Source of the DNA: Gemmatirosa kalamazoonensis
GTDB lineage: Bacteria > Gemmatimonadota > Gemmatimonadetes > Gemmatimonadales > Gemmatimonadaceae
DNA length: 64,000 bases
Reading direction: 5' to 3'
Assembly: GCF_000522985.1 (NCBI RefSeq)
Contig: NZ_CP007130.1
Coordinates: 62,001-126,000, forward strand
The position numbers were made by a program, and so were the translations under genes. The number at the start of each line of letters is the position of its first letter. Positions within the stretch are counted from its first letter, which is position 1. Of this stretch, positions 8,644-16,892 are shown one piece after another. The notes under the pieces are model-generated. The model was not told the DNA's origin. It saw nothing but the letters and a program-made list of their open reading frames with translations, and ran no database searches.

Positions 8644-9525
8644 ATGAGCGAATCACGCACGAGCCGTCGGTCGTTCCTGGTGGAGCTGGCGGGCGTCGCG
8701 TTAGGCGGCGGCGCGCTCGCGGCGTGCGCGAAGCACGCGTCGGGAGGGGTGCGCCCGTCGCCGGACCGCGTCGGCATCCAGCTCTACACGGTGCGCGACC
8801 TCATGCAGCAGGACTTCGAGGGCACGCTGGAGCGCGTCGCGCAGGCCGGGTACAAGGAGATGGAGTTCGCCGGCTACTACAACCGCACGCCGGAGCAGGT
8901 GCGCGCGGTGCTCGACCGGCTCAAGCTCGTGTCGCCGAGCGCGCACATCGGCGCGCAGCTGCTGAAGGAGAACGTGCAGCGCGAGATCGCGAGCGCGAAG
9001 ACGATCGGACAGTCGTACATCACCATCCCGTCGTACGGTTTCCCGAGCAACGCCGGCGTCGACGCGTGGAAGGCGGCGGCGGCGGAGTTCAATCGCTGGG
9101 GCGCGGCGTGCCGCGACGCGGGGCTCAAGCTCGCGTACCACAACCACAACCGCGAGTTCGCGCCGATCGACGGGGCGACGTCGGGGTTCGACGTGCTCGT
9201 GCGCGAGACCGATCCCGCGCTCGTCGACTTCGAGCTCGATCTGTACTGGGCGACGTACGCGGGGCAGGACCCGATCGCGCTGTTCGGGCGCTACCCGGGC
9301 CGCTTCGCGATGTGGCACGTGAAGGACATGCGCGACCCGCAGGGCGCGAAGACGATGGCGCCTGTGGGGCTCGGGACGATCGACTTCAAGAGCATCTTCG
9401 CGCACGCGTCGCAGTCCGGGATGCGCCACTACTTCGTGGAGCACGACACCGCCGCGCAGTGGCCCGGCGGCGCGATCGCCAGCATCACCGAGAGCGCGCG
9501 CTACCTCAAGCAGCTCCTCGCATGA
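8644..9525 (+). CDS. Sugar phosphate isomerase/epimerase-like TIM barrel, Tat-exported lipoprotein
   Basis: 293 residues. A twin-arginine signal (TSRRSFLVELAG) ends in an AACAK lipobox. The barrel has the xylose-isomerase-like/AP-endonuclease-2 signatures: GIQLYTVRD, LAYHNHNREF and FELDLYWATYAGQDP with metal-ligand Glu, Asp and His residues, then MWHVKDM and FVEHD near the end. Periplasmic members of this family occur with DUF1080 and Gfo/Idh/MocA proteins in keto-sugar pathways. A strong GAGGAGGA site (8633-8640) sits 4 bases before the ATG at 8644; a GTG at 8641 is too close to it. The stop overlaps the next start. Confidence 0.88.
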   Translation: MSESRTSRRSFLVELAGVALGGGALAACAKHASGGVRPSPDRVGIQLYTVRDLMQQDFEGTLERVAQAGYKEMEFAGYYNRTPEQVRAVLDRLKLVSPSAHIGAQLLKENVQREIASAKTIGQSYITIPSYGFPSNAGVDAWKAAAAEFNRWGAACRDAGLKLAYHNHNREFAPIDGATSGFDVLVRETDPALVDFELDLYWATYAGQDPIALFGRYPGRFAMWHVKDMRDPQGAKTMAPVGLGTIDFKSIFAHASQSGMRHYFVEHDTAAQWPGGAIASITESARYLKQLLA

Positions 9526-10418
9526 GACGCGCGCTGCCGCTCCTCCTCGTCGCCCTCGCCGGCTGCGCGAGCGCCCACGGCGCCGCGCGCGCGACGACCG
9601 ACCCCGACGCGCGCGAGTGGATCCAGCTCTTCAACGGCCGCGACCTGAAGGACTGGGACATCAAGTTCGCGAAGCACGACCTCGGCGACAACTTCAACGA
9701 CACGTTCCGCGTCGAGGACGGGCTGCTGAAGGTGCGCTACGACAAGTGGACCGCGTTCAACGGCGAGTTCGGGCACATCTTCTACAAGAAGCCGTTCTCG
9801 TACTACCTCGTCGCCGCGGAGTACCGCTTCGTCGGCGACCAGGTGACCGGCGCGGGGCCGAGCCTCGCGTGGGCGAAGCGCAACAACGGCATCATGATCC
9901 ACGGCCAGAGCGCGGAGAGCATGGGGAAGGATCAGGACTTCCCGATGTCGCTCGAGGTGCAGCTGCTGGGCGGCCTGAGCGACGGCAAGCCGCGGTCGAC
10001 GGGGAACCTGTGCACGCCGGGCACGAACGTGCACTTCGGCGAGAAGCTCATCACCGCGCACTGCACGAACTCGCGCTCGAAGACGTACGACGGCGACCAG
10101 TGGGTGCGCGTGGAGGCGCTCGTGCTCGGCGACTCCGTGATCAAGCACATCGTCATGGGCGACACGGTGCTGGAGTACCGCAAGCCGGAGATGGGCGGTG
10201 GATCGGCGAACAACATGAAGCCCGGCGTGAAGATCGACGGCACGCCGATCACCGGCGGCTCGATCTCGCTGCAGGCCGAGACCGCGCCGATCGACTTCCG
10301 CAAGGTGGAGCTGCTGAACCTGGAAGGGTGTATGGACGCCAAGGCCTCGAACTACAAGCGCTACTACGTGAAGGCGGACCCCGCGGCTTGTCGCTACGGT
10401 GGCGGAGCGCGGCCATGA
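9522..10418 (+). CDS. DUF1080 / 3-keto-disaccharide hydrolase-domain lipoprotein, second copy
   Basis: 298 residues, paralogous to the protein at 4963. The lipoprotein signal is MRRALPLLLVALAGCAS. The fold opening is DAREWIQLFNGRDLKDWDIK, and the conserved IMIHGQSAESMGKDQDFPMS and NLEGCMDAKASNYKRYYV blocks match the first copy. Having two copies in one operon, each near a propeller-HEAT protein, suggests two related substrates or anomers. Start and stop both overlap their neighbours by four bases, so translation is probably coupled. Confidence 0.85.
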   Translation: MRRALPLLLVALAGCASAHGAARATTDPDAREWIQLFNGRDLKDWDIKFAKHDLGDNFNDTFRVEDGLLKVRYDKWTAFNGEFGHIFYKKPFSYYLVAAEYRFVGDQVTGAGPSLAWAKRNNGIMIHGQSAESMGKDQDFPMSLEVQLLGGLSDGKPRSTGNLCTPGTNVHFGEKLITAHCTNSRSKTYDGDQWVRVEALVLGDSVIKHIVMGDTVLEYRKPEMGGGSANNMKPGVKIDGTPITGGSISLQAETAPIDFRKVELLNLEGCMDAKASNYKRYYVKADPAACRYGGGARP

Positions 10419-10870
10419 ACGCGCGCGTCGCGCTGGTCGCGTTAGGCACCGCGCTCGCCGCGACGTCGGCGTCGGCGCAGGCCCCGTCCGACGGCAAGAA
10501 GATCTTCGGTGCGACGTGCGCCGCGTGCCACCAGGCGACGGGCGAGGGCGTGCCGGAGAAGTACCCGCCGCTCGCCGGCAGCGAGTGGGTGACCGGCGAC
10601 GAGGGGCGCCTCGTGCGCGTGATCCTGCACGGGCTCCAGGGCGACGTGGAGGTCGAGGGCGAGACGTTCAACGGCGCGATGCCGGCGTGGGGCCCGACGC
10701 TGAGCGACCCCGACATCGCCGCGGTGGCGACGTACATCCGCGCGAGCTTCGGCAACAAGGCCGCGCCGGTGAGCACGGCCACCGTCACGCAGATTCGCGC
10801 CGCCACGAAGTCGCGCGCCACGCCGTGGACGGCGCAGGAGCTCGCGCAGGTGCTCCAGGTGAAGAAGTAG
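10415..10870 (+). CDS. Small periplasmic c-type cytochrome
   Basis: 151 residues with a cleavable signal (ATSASAQA). One haem-binding CAACH motif lies at residues 35-39, and a distal Met is likely in NGAMPAWGPTLSD, as in class I cytochromes c. DPDIAAVATYIR is the usual C-terminal helix. It follows the DUF1080 gene with a four-base overlap. It is the only haem protein of this operon and so is a natural electron acceptor for the adjacent propeller proteins, whose sequences lack haem motifs (inference). Confidence 0.9.
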   Translation: MNARVALVALGTALAATSASAQAPSDGKKIFGATCAACHQATGEGVPEKYPPLAGSEWVTGDEGRLVRVILHGLQGDVEVEGETFNGAMPAWGPTLSDPDIAAVATYIRASFGNKAAPVSTATVTQIRAATKSRATPWTAQELAQVLQVKK

Positions 10871-10878
10871 GCGCCGGC

Positions 10879-11337
10879 GTGCGTCGCTGGTCGGGCCGCG
10901 CGCTGCAGGTCGTCGCGTGGCTCCTCGTGCTCTGCACGATCGTCCAGATCTTTCTCGCCGGGCTCGCCGTGTTCGTGGGGCCGCAGTGGTGGCCGCGCCA
11001 CCGCGCGTTCGTCGACGGCTTCCAGTACCTCGCGCCGCTCGCGCTCGTGCTCGCCTACCTCGCGCGCACCACGCGCGGTCCCAAGGTGATAGGCTGGGTC
11101 ATGCTCCTGCTGCTCTGGCTGCAGTACACGACGATCGAGCAGCGGCTGGTGCCCGGCCATCAGGCGTGGGCGGCACTGCATCTCGTCGGAGGCGTGCTGA
11201 TCTTCTGGCTCTCCACCGAGTTGGCCCGGCGCGCGACCGTTCGTCCGCCGTACCACGACTCCACCACGAGGGGGCCTTCATTCAACGAATCGGGAGAATT
11301 CGAGGAACCTCCGCCGGTCCCGAAGGGGGTTCCTTGA
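10879..11337 (+). CDS. Small membrane protein, DUF6220-like
   Basis: 152 residues starting at GTG 10879, 8 bases after the cytochrome stop. Four hydrophobic helices are visible, with GLAVFVGPQWWPRHRAFV and a conserved HLVGGVLIFWLS helix. This is the shape of the small four-helix family often annotated DUF6220. The role is unknown; its place after cytochrome c could mean a haem or quinone-linked function, but this is a guess. The last ~20 residues (from FNESGEFEEPP) are encoded by the left arm of the hairpin at 11281, so the original stop may have been lost. Confidence 0.7.
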   Translation: MRRWSGRALQVVAWLLVLCTIVQIFLAGLAVFVGPQWWPRHRAFVDGFQYLAPLALVLAYLARTTRGPKVIGWVMLLLLWLQYTTIEQRLVPGHQAWAALHLVGGVLIFWLSTELARRATVRPPYHDSTTRGPSFNESGEFEEPPPVPKGVP

Positions 11338-11356
11338 ATTCTCCCGATTCGTTGAA
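11281..11356. repeat. Intergenic hairpin, variant core with family 1-like flanks
   Basis: A 29-base left arm (11281-11309, starting TTCAACGAATCGGGAGAATT) pairs with 11328-11356 with a single mismatch around an 18-base loop. The bases on either side (GACTCCACCACGAGG before, AACGTGGAGCCGTGCCGG after) resemble the outer ends of copies A to D, but the stem sequence is unrelated. It overlaps the 3' end of the preceding gene and could terminate that operon. Confidence 0.85.
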
Positions 11357-11440
11357 TTGAAAACGATAGAACGTGGAGCCGTGCCGGCGCGACGGACGGG
11401 AGCGCTCGCACATCATGTCGTCCCTCATCCGGTGCCCACG

Positions 11441-14332
11441 ATGTTCATGACGTCGAGACGATTTCTCCTCGCGGCGGCCTTCTCGGCCGGCCTCGGCGCG
11501 CCCGCCCAGGCCCAGTTCGGGCAGCCGAACATGGGGACGGGCCCGAAGCTGCCCGCGAGCGGCGCGATCACGCGCGACACCGCGTACGAGCGCAAGGTGC
11601 TCGAGAACATCACGGCGCCAGCCGGCGCGACGATGACGCTGTTCGCCGGACCGCCGATCGCGATGTACCCGACCGCCGTCGCGCCGTCGCCCGACGGCTC
11701 GGTGTACGTCGGCGTCGACCTCAACCTCGCGCAGGGGGCGGTGAAGGGACGCGGCCGCGTCATGCGCCTGGTCGACACCGACGGCGACGGGCGCGCCGAC
11801 CGGTACACGACGTTCCTCGACGTCGACAGCCCGCGCGGCATCGTCGCCGACGGCAAGACCGTGTACGTGATGCATCCGCCGAACCTCACGGCGTACCGCG
11901 ACACGAACGGCGACGGCATCGCCGACGACTCGACCGACATCGTGAAGGGGATCGGCTTCGGGCTCGACGTGCGCAGCTCGGACCACTCGACGAACAACAT
12001 CACGCTGGGACCCGACGGCTGGATCTACGTCGCCGTCGGCGACTACGGCTACCTGAACGCGACGGGGAAGGACGGCAACACGATCACGCGCCACGGCGGG
12101 AGCCTCGTGCGCGTGCGCCCCGACGGTACGGGGCTCGAGATCGTCACCGTCGGCACGCGCAACATCTACGACGTCGGCATCGATCCGTTCGGGCACGCGT
12201 TCACGCGCGACAACACGAACGACGGCGGCGGGTGGGACACGCGCTTCCACTACCTGGCGCCTAACGCGAACATGGGCTACCCGTCGCTCTTCCGGTACTT
12301 CCGCGAGGAGCACATGCCGTCCATCGCCGACTACGGCGCGGGGTCCGGCACCGCGGGGCTGTGGATCCAGGATCCGGGCGTGCCGGATCAGGTGAACAAC
12401 TCGCTGTTCACCGGCGACTGGACGACGAACCGCGTCTACCACCACGTGCTGACCCCGAAGGGCGCCAGCTTCGCGATCGAGCAGCACGACTACATGACCG
12501 TGCCGCACGCGATCGACATCGCGATGGACGACCGGTCGCACCTGTACGTGGGCAGTCTCATCGGCGGGGTGTTCAACTACGCCGGCGATACGGTCGGCGC
12601 GATCGTGCGCGTCTCGTTCCCCGGAAAGACGCCGTCGAAGCCGCCGACCTGGGCGTCCGCCAGCGTGGCGCAGCTCGTCGACGCCATCGTCTCCGACAAC
12701 GCGGTGCACCGCATCTGGGCCCAGCAGGAGCTCGCGCGCCGCGGTGCGTCGGCGGCGACCGTCACGCGGCTCGGCCAGCTCGCGGGCGACCGCGCGCGCC
12801 CGGCGTACGCACGTGCCTCGGCGATCTTCGCGCTGAAGCGCCTCGCCGGCGAGCGCGCGAATCCGACGCTCGTGCGGCTCGCCGACGACCCGGTGGTGCG
12901 CGAGGTCGCGCTGCGCGCGCTCACCGACGACCGGACCCACGTCGCGAACGTGCCGGTGAACCTGTTCGTGCAGGCGCTGCAGGACACGAGCTACTTCGTC
13001 CGCGTGCAGGGGCTCAACGGCCTCGTGCGACTCGGCGCGCGCGACCGCGCGCAGGCGATCGTGCCGCTGCTCACGAGCCCCGACTCGGCGCTCGCACACC
13101 TCGCCGTGCAGTCGCTCGCGGCGCTCGGCGCGCGCGACGTGGCGCTCGCCGCGCTCACCGCCGCGGGCAGCTCGCCGGCGCTGCGCACGCGCGCGCGCAT
13201 GGTGCTGCAGCAGCTGCACGACAGCGCCACGGTCGGCGCGCTGCTCGGCGCGTTAGGCAGCTCGTCGAGCGCGGACGTGAAGCACGAGGCGCTGCTCGCG
13301 CTCGCGCGGCTGTACAACACCGAGGGGCCGTGGACCGGCGACTGGTGGGGGACGCACCCGTCCACGCTCGGGCCGTACTTCGCGCCGGCGACGTGGGAGC
13401 AGAGCGCGCGCATCCGTCCCGCGCTGCGCGACGCGCTGCTCGCCGCGCAGGGCGACGACTTCCGCGCGCTCGCGCAGACGTTCGTGCGCAACCGCGTGCT
13501 CCCGGCCGGCGCCGAGGCGCTGCTCGCCGCGGTGAGCACGCCCGGCGACCCGTCGCGCGCGCGGCTCGTCGACGCGCTCGCCGGCGCGTCGCAGGTCGGC
13601 GACGCCGCGGTGGCGCTGCTGCCGGAGCTCGACCGGCGCGGCGCCGCGTTCCACACCGCGGTGGCCGAGCTGCTCGCCGGCGAGACGACGTTCGGCGCGC
13701 CGACGCTGCCGCTCGCCCGCGCCGCGGCGCTCGACACGACGCTGAGCCCGGAGGTGCGCGGGCGGCTGCTCACCGCGTTCAGTCAGCTCTCGGGCGACGC
13801 CGGACGTGACGCCGCGGTCGCCGTGTTCGCGCTCGTGACGCCGCGCACGGCTGCGCCCCGTCCGCCGTCGCCGCCGGCCGGAACGACCGGCGACCCGGGC
13901 GCCGGCGTGCCCGGCGTGGGCGTGGTAAAGAGCGGCGCCCCCGCGCCCGGCGCGGTGCCTGCCGCCGCGGCGGCGGCGGCCACGCCGACCGCGGCGCCTA
14001 ACGCGCCGGCGGGCGCGCCGAGCGCGGTGGAGCAGGCATGGCGCCGCTACGTCGGGTCGTTCGACCGGTTCCAGCAGCTCGACTACTTCGCCGCGCTCAC
14101 GAAGAGCGCCGACGAGGCGCAGCGCACGCTCGCCTACGCGGTGCTGCTGCAGGCCGCGCGCGCGTCGTCGCGCTCGCCGATGCTCGCGCCGGTGCGCGAG
14201 AAGGTCGCGCCGGTGATCGACGCCGCGTGGGGTGACCCGACCGCGCGCACGAGCCTCGTCGACGCCATCCACATCATGCACGTCGAGAGCCTGTACGCGG
14301 ACAAGCTCAAGGTGACGAAGGAGCCGGATTGA
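11441..14332 (+). CDS. Exported beta-propeller protein with HEAT repeats, paralogue of the 5838 gene
   Basis: About 963 residues from ATG 11441; ATG 11447 is equally possible. The signal peptide is SRRFLLAAAFSAGLGAPAQAQ. The propeller region keeps the same landmarks as the 5838 protein (LFAGPPIAMYPT, DTDGDGRADRYTTF, VMHPPNLTAYRD, WIYVAVGDYGY, RDNTNDGGGWDTR). The HEAT-like half also aligns, including GDWWGTHPSTLGPYF and HVESLYADKL. It differs in a longer Pro/Ala-rich linker near residue 830. No haem motif is present. It is separated from the operon by the hairpin at 11281. It probably has the same class of substrate as its paralogue. Confidence 0.8.
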   Translation: MFMTSRRFLLAAAFSAGLGAPAQAQFGQPNMGTGPKLPASGAITRDTAYERKVLENITAPAGATMTLFAGPPIAMYPTAVAPSPDGSVYVGVDLNLAQGAVKGRGRVMRLVDTDGDGRADRYTTFLDVDSPRGIVADGKTVYVMHPPNLTAYRDTNGDGIADDSTDIVKGIGFGLDVRSSDHSTNNITLGPDGWIYVAVGDYGYLNATGKDGNTITRHGGSLVRVRPDGTGLEIVTVGTRNIYDVGIDPFGHAFTRDNTNDGGGWDTRFHYLAPNANMGYPSLFRYFREEHMPSIADYGAGSGTAGLWIQDPGVPDQVNNSLFTGDWTTNRVYHHVLTPKGASFAIEQHDYMTVPHAIDIAMDDRSHLYVGSLIGGVFNYAGDTVGAIVRVSFPGKTPSKPPTWASASVAQLVDAIVSDNAVHRIWAQQELARRGASAATVTRLGQLAGDRARPAYARASAIFALKRLAGERANPTLVRLADDPVVREVALRALTDDRTHVANVPVNLFVQALQDTSYFVRVQGLNGLVRLGARDRAQAIVPLLTSPDSALAHLAVQSLAALGARDVALAALTAAGSSPALRTRARMVLQQLHDSATVGALLGALGSSSSADVKHEALLALARLYNTEGPWTGDWWGTHPSTLGPYFAPATWEQSARIRPALRDALLAAQGDDFRALAQTFVRNRVLPAGAEALLAAVSTPGDPSRARLVDALAGASQVGDAAVALLPELDRRGAAFHTAVAELLAGETTFGAPTLPLARAAALDTTLSPEVRGRLLTAFSQLSGDAGRDAAVAVFALVTPRTAAPRPPSPPAGTTGDPGAGVPGVGVVKSGAPAPGAVPAAAAAAATPTAAPNAPAGAPSAVEQAWRRYVGSFDRFQQLDYFAALTKSADEAQRTLAYAVLLQAARASSRSPMLAPVREKVAPVIDAAWGDPTARTSLVDAIHIMHVESLYADKLKVTKEPD

Positions 14333-14341
14333 GCGCTCGAC

Positions 14342-14375
14342 CGACAGGAAGCCTGCCCGTTCGTTCATCCTGTCG
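14342..14375. terminator. Stem-loop between convergent genes
   Basis: CGACAGG (14342-14348) pairs with CCTGTCG (14369-14375). It sits in the 32-base gap between the plus-strand propeller gene and the minus-strand eboE and runs into the eboE stop. It has no T-tract; a bidirectional terminator is plausible. Confidence 0.4.
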
Positions 14376-15615
14376 AACGGGGTGACGGGCCTCCGCCTAA
14401 CGGCTCCAGTCTGGACGCGGCCCACCCGAGCTCGCGCGTCACGGCGGTCACGATGTCCTCCCGGCGGTATTCCTCCGGGAGGACGTCCCACGTGTAGGTC
14501 TCGACCTCGAAGTGCGCGCAGTCCGACCGCTGCCGCACCGCGCGCAACAGCTCCGCGACGTACGCCTGCGTCCCCTCGAACCGACCGTAGCGGTCGCGGA
14601 ACAGCGGCACGTGGAAGTGGATGCGCCACTCGCGCGGGCCCGCCTCGTCGGTGCCGCGCGCGGCGGCGAGCGCCTGCGGCAGGTCGAGGTGCCGCACGAG
14701 CGTGCCGTCGGCGCGCCGCTCGACGACCTGGTGCAGGTACACGTCGTCGGCGAACGCATCGAGCGCGTCGAGCACCGCGGCGTCGTCCGTGCCGCCGGGC
14801 AGCGCGACGCGGAGCCCCGCGCTCACCTGCACCTTCGCGACGCGGACCCCCGCGCGGTCGAGCGCGTCGAGCGCCGCCGCCGGATCCTCGAACTCCACCG
14901 CCATGTGGCAGGCGTCGAGGCACACGCCGAGGTGCTCGCGGATCGCGCGCGCGGCGTCCGCGGGCGCGAGCCCGGTCGCGCGCGCGACCGTGACGGCCGC
15001 TTCCGGCGTGAAGAGGTGGCGCGCGAAGAAGTCGACCGCCTGCGCCGTCGTCTCGAGGAAGCAGCACGGCTCCGGCTCGAGCGCGAGCGCGACCCGACGG
15101 CCGGTGGTCACGCGCAGGAGCACGAGGTGCGCGACGTGCGCGAGCATCGCGCGCGCCATGCGCTCGGCGTCGGCGTCGCCGGCCACGCGGCGCTCGAACG
15201 CGCCCGGCACGGTGCTGATCGTTCCCTCCATCCCCTCGGGCAGCAGCGCGGCGAGGAGGTCGGCCAGCCGGTCGGTGTACGCGAGCCGCTCGTCGTCGAG
15301 CCAGTCGGGTAGGTAGACGGTCTCCTTCACCGGCCGGCCGTGGAACGTCCCGTACGGGAAGCCGTTGATCGTGTAGACGAAGAGGTCGTGCGCGCGCAGC
15401 AGCCCGCGTAGCTCGGCCATCGCCTCCGGCTCCGACAACGCGTGGGCCGCCGCGCCCGACAGGCGCAGGCCGACGCCGAACGGTCGTCCGGGCGCGAACC
15501 GCTCGCGGACCGGCACGACGTAGCGCGTCAGGTTCTCGCGCACCTCGGGCCACGTCTCGCCGGCGTGGATGTTGGTGCAGTAGGTGAGGTGGGGTCGGGC
15601 GGGCGGAGCGGTCAC
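14365..15615 (-). CDS. eboE: EboE, metabolite-traffic TIM-barrel protein
   Basis: 416 residues, starting with GTG at 15615 (VTAPPARPHLTYCTNIHAGE). LTYCTNIHAGETW, YTINGFPYGTFHG and EGTISTVPGAFERR are typical of EboE. ALALEPEPCCFLETT, VCLDACHMAVEFE and IHFHVPLF carry likely metal ligands of a xylose-isomerase-like barrel. Ebo proteins are encoded in a conserved cluster found in cyanobacteria, algae and diverse bacteria; in Nostoc the cluster is needed to deliver scytonemin precursors to the periplasm. EboE's reaction is not established. It diverges from the rest of the cluster across a gap of about 110 bases. Confidence 0.88.
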   Translation of the reverse strand: MTAPPARPHLTYCTNIHAGETWPEVRENLTRYVVPVRERFAPGRPFGVGLRLSGAAAHALSEPEAMAELRGLLRAHDLFVYTINGFPYGTFHGRPVKETVYLPDWLDDERLAYTDRLADLLAALLPEGMEGTISTVPGAFERRVAGDADAERMARAMLAHVAHLVLLRVTTGRRVALALEPEPCCFLETTAQAVDFFARHLFTPEAAVTVARATGLAPADAARAIREHLGVCLDACHMAVEFEDPAAALDALDRAGVRVAKVQVSAGLRVALPGGTDDAAVLDALDAFADDVYLHQVVERRADGTLVRHLDLPQALAAARGTDEAGPREWRIHFHVPLFRDRYGRFEGTQAYVAELLRAVRQRSDCAHFEVETYTWDVLPEEYRREDIVTAVTRELGWAASRLEPLGGGPSPRSTG

Positions 15616-15726
15616 GGTCGGAAGCGGCGGGCTCGTCGTGATGGGAGGGCGTCGTGCCGCACACTAGATTGCAGGGTGCGCCCCCGCCAGGCGCGAGGGC
15701 GTCCCCACCCATCAGGAGACCGTGCC

Positions 15727-16053
15727 GTGCAGCCGGCAGTGATCGCTTCGCCGAAGACGGGCCGCGAGCTCGTCGACGAGTACTTCATCGAGAACCGGAC
15801 GCGGCTGCTCGAGATCGCGGCGTTCCTCGACCGCCTCGACCGCGTGGACGATACGCTGGCCCAGCGCGACTTCCGCGCGCGCGCGTTCCGCGAGGCGTTG
15901 GGCGTGCTCACCGCGGACGCGGCGACGGGCGACGCGACGCGGGTGGAACGCATCCAGATGATCTTCAGCGACCCCACGACGGAGCCGCTCGAGCGTCTCG
16001 ACCAGAAGAGCGCGCGCGGCGCCTACGACCGCTGGCAGATGGGGGTGGCGTGA
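15727..16053 (+). CDS. Small helical protein at the head of the ebo operon
   Basis: 108 residues from GTG 15727, with AGGAG at 15714-15718 at good spacing. It is predicted all-helical and charged: [44 protein letters not shown], and a conserved-looking end [18 protein letters not shown]. It has no signal or membrane segment. It occupies the place of EboA, but EboA proteins are usually about twice as long and I cannot show homology, so no symbol is given. Its stop overlaps the EboB start (TGATG), which implies translational coupling. It may be a partner or scaffold of the TatD-like enzyme. Confidence 0.75.
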   Translation: MQPAVIASPKTGRELVDEYFIENRTRLLEIAAFLDRLDRVDDTLAQRDFRARAFREALGVLTADAATGDATRVERIQMIFSDPTTEPLERLDQKSARGAYDRWQMGVA

Positions 16054-16886
16054 TGCGCTACATCGACCTGCACGCGCACATGGTCTCGCGCACGACCGAC
16101 GACTACGTGCAGATGGCGCTGACCGGCTGCGTGGCCGTCACCGAGCCCGCGTTCTGGCCGGGGTGGGACCGCAGCTCGGCCGACGGCTTCGAGGACTACT
16201 TCCGTCAGCTCACGGACTTCGAGCCGAAGCGCGCCGCACAGTACGGGATCCGGCACTTCACGTGGCTCTGCCTGAACCCGAAGGAGGGCGAGGACCGGCA
16301 GCTCGCGCGCGAGGTGCTGCGGCGCATCCCGCGGTTCCTCGACGCGCCTAACGTGCTCGGCATCGGCGAGATCGGCCTCAATCGCGTGACGCGCAACGAG
16401 CTCGCGACGTTCCGCGACCACGTCGAGCTGGCGCTCGAGCACGATCAGCTGATCCACATCCACACGCCGCACCTCGAGGACAAGTACAAGGGCACGAAGA
16501 CGATCGTCGACGCGCTGCTGACGTACGACCGCATCGATCCGGCGCGCGTGATGGTGGACCACGCCGAGGAGCACACGCTGCGGATGATCCTCGACAACGG
16601 CTTCTGGACCGGCCTCACGCTCTACCCGCAGACGAAGGTGAGCCCGGAGCGCGCGATCGACATGCTCGAGCGGTACGGGCCGGAGCGCGTCTGCGTCGCG
16701 TCGGCGTGCGACTGGGGGCCGAGCCTCCCGGACGCGGTGCCGCACTTCGCGATGGCGATGCGCCGCCGCGGACACGACGAGGCGTTGATCGAGCGCGTGG
16801 TGTTCGAGAATCCGGCGGCGTTCCTCGGCCAGTCGCCGAAGTTCCGCGTGCCGCGCGCGGAGGGGGCGGCCGTGGCGGCGGTCTGA
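16053..16886 (+). CDS. eboB: EboB, TatD-like metal-dependent hydrolase
   Basis: 277 residues. It opens with [18 protein letters not shown], the HxH metal motif of the amidohydrolase/TatD superfamily. [11 protein letters not shown] carries the conserved Glu, [12 protein letters not shown] and MVDHAEEHT the later histidines, and [10 protein letters not shown] the final Asp. The sequence around [12 protein letters not shown] is typical of the EboB branch rather than of DNA-repair TatD. The substrate is unknown, presumably a small metabolite handled by the ebo pathway. It lies between the small protein and the phosphodiesterase with almost no spacing. Confidence 0.85.
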   Translation: MRYIDLHAHMVSRTTDDYVQMALTGCVAVTEPAFWPGWDRSSADGFEDYFRQLTDFEPKRAAQYGIRHFTWLCLNPKEGEDRQLAREVLRRIPRFLDAPNVLGIGEIGLNRVTRNELATFRDHVELALEHDQLIHIHTPHLEDKYKGTKTIVDALLTYDRIDPARVMVDHAEEHTLRMILDNGFWTGLTLYPQTKVSPERAIDMLERYGPERVCVASACDWGPSLPDAVPHFAMAMRRRGHDEALIERVVFENPAAFLGQSPKFRVPRAEGAAVAAV

Positions 16887-16892
16887 CGCGCC

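Noticed and set aside
12361-13809. Long alternate plus-strand frame inside the propeller gene
   Set aside because: Arg-rich shadow; the real frame has HEAT and propeller motifs.
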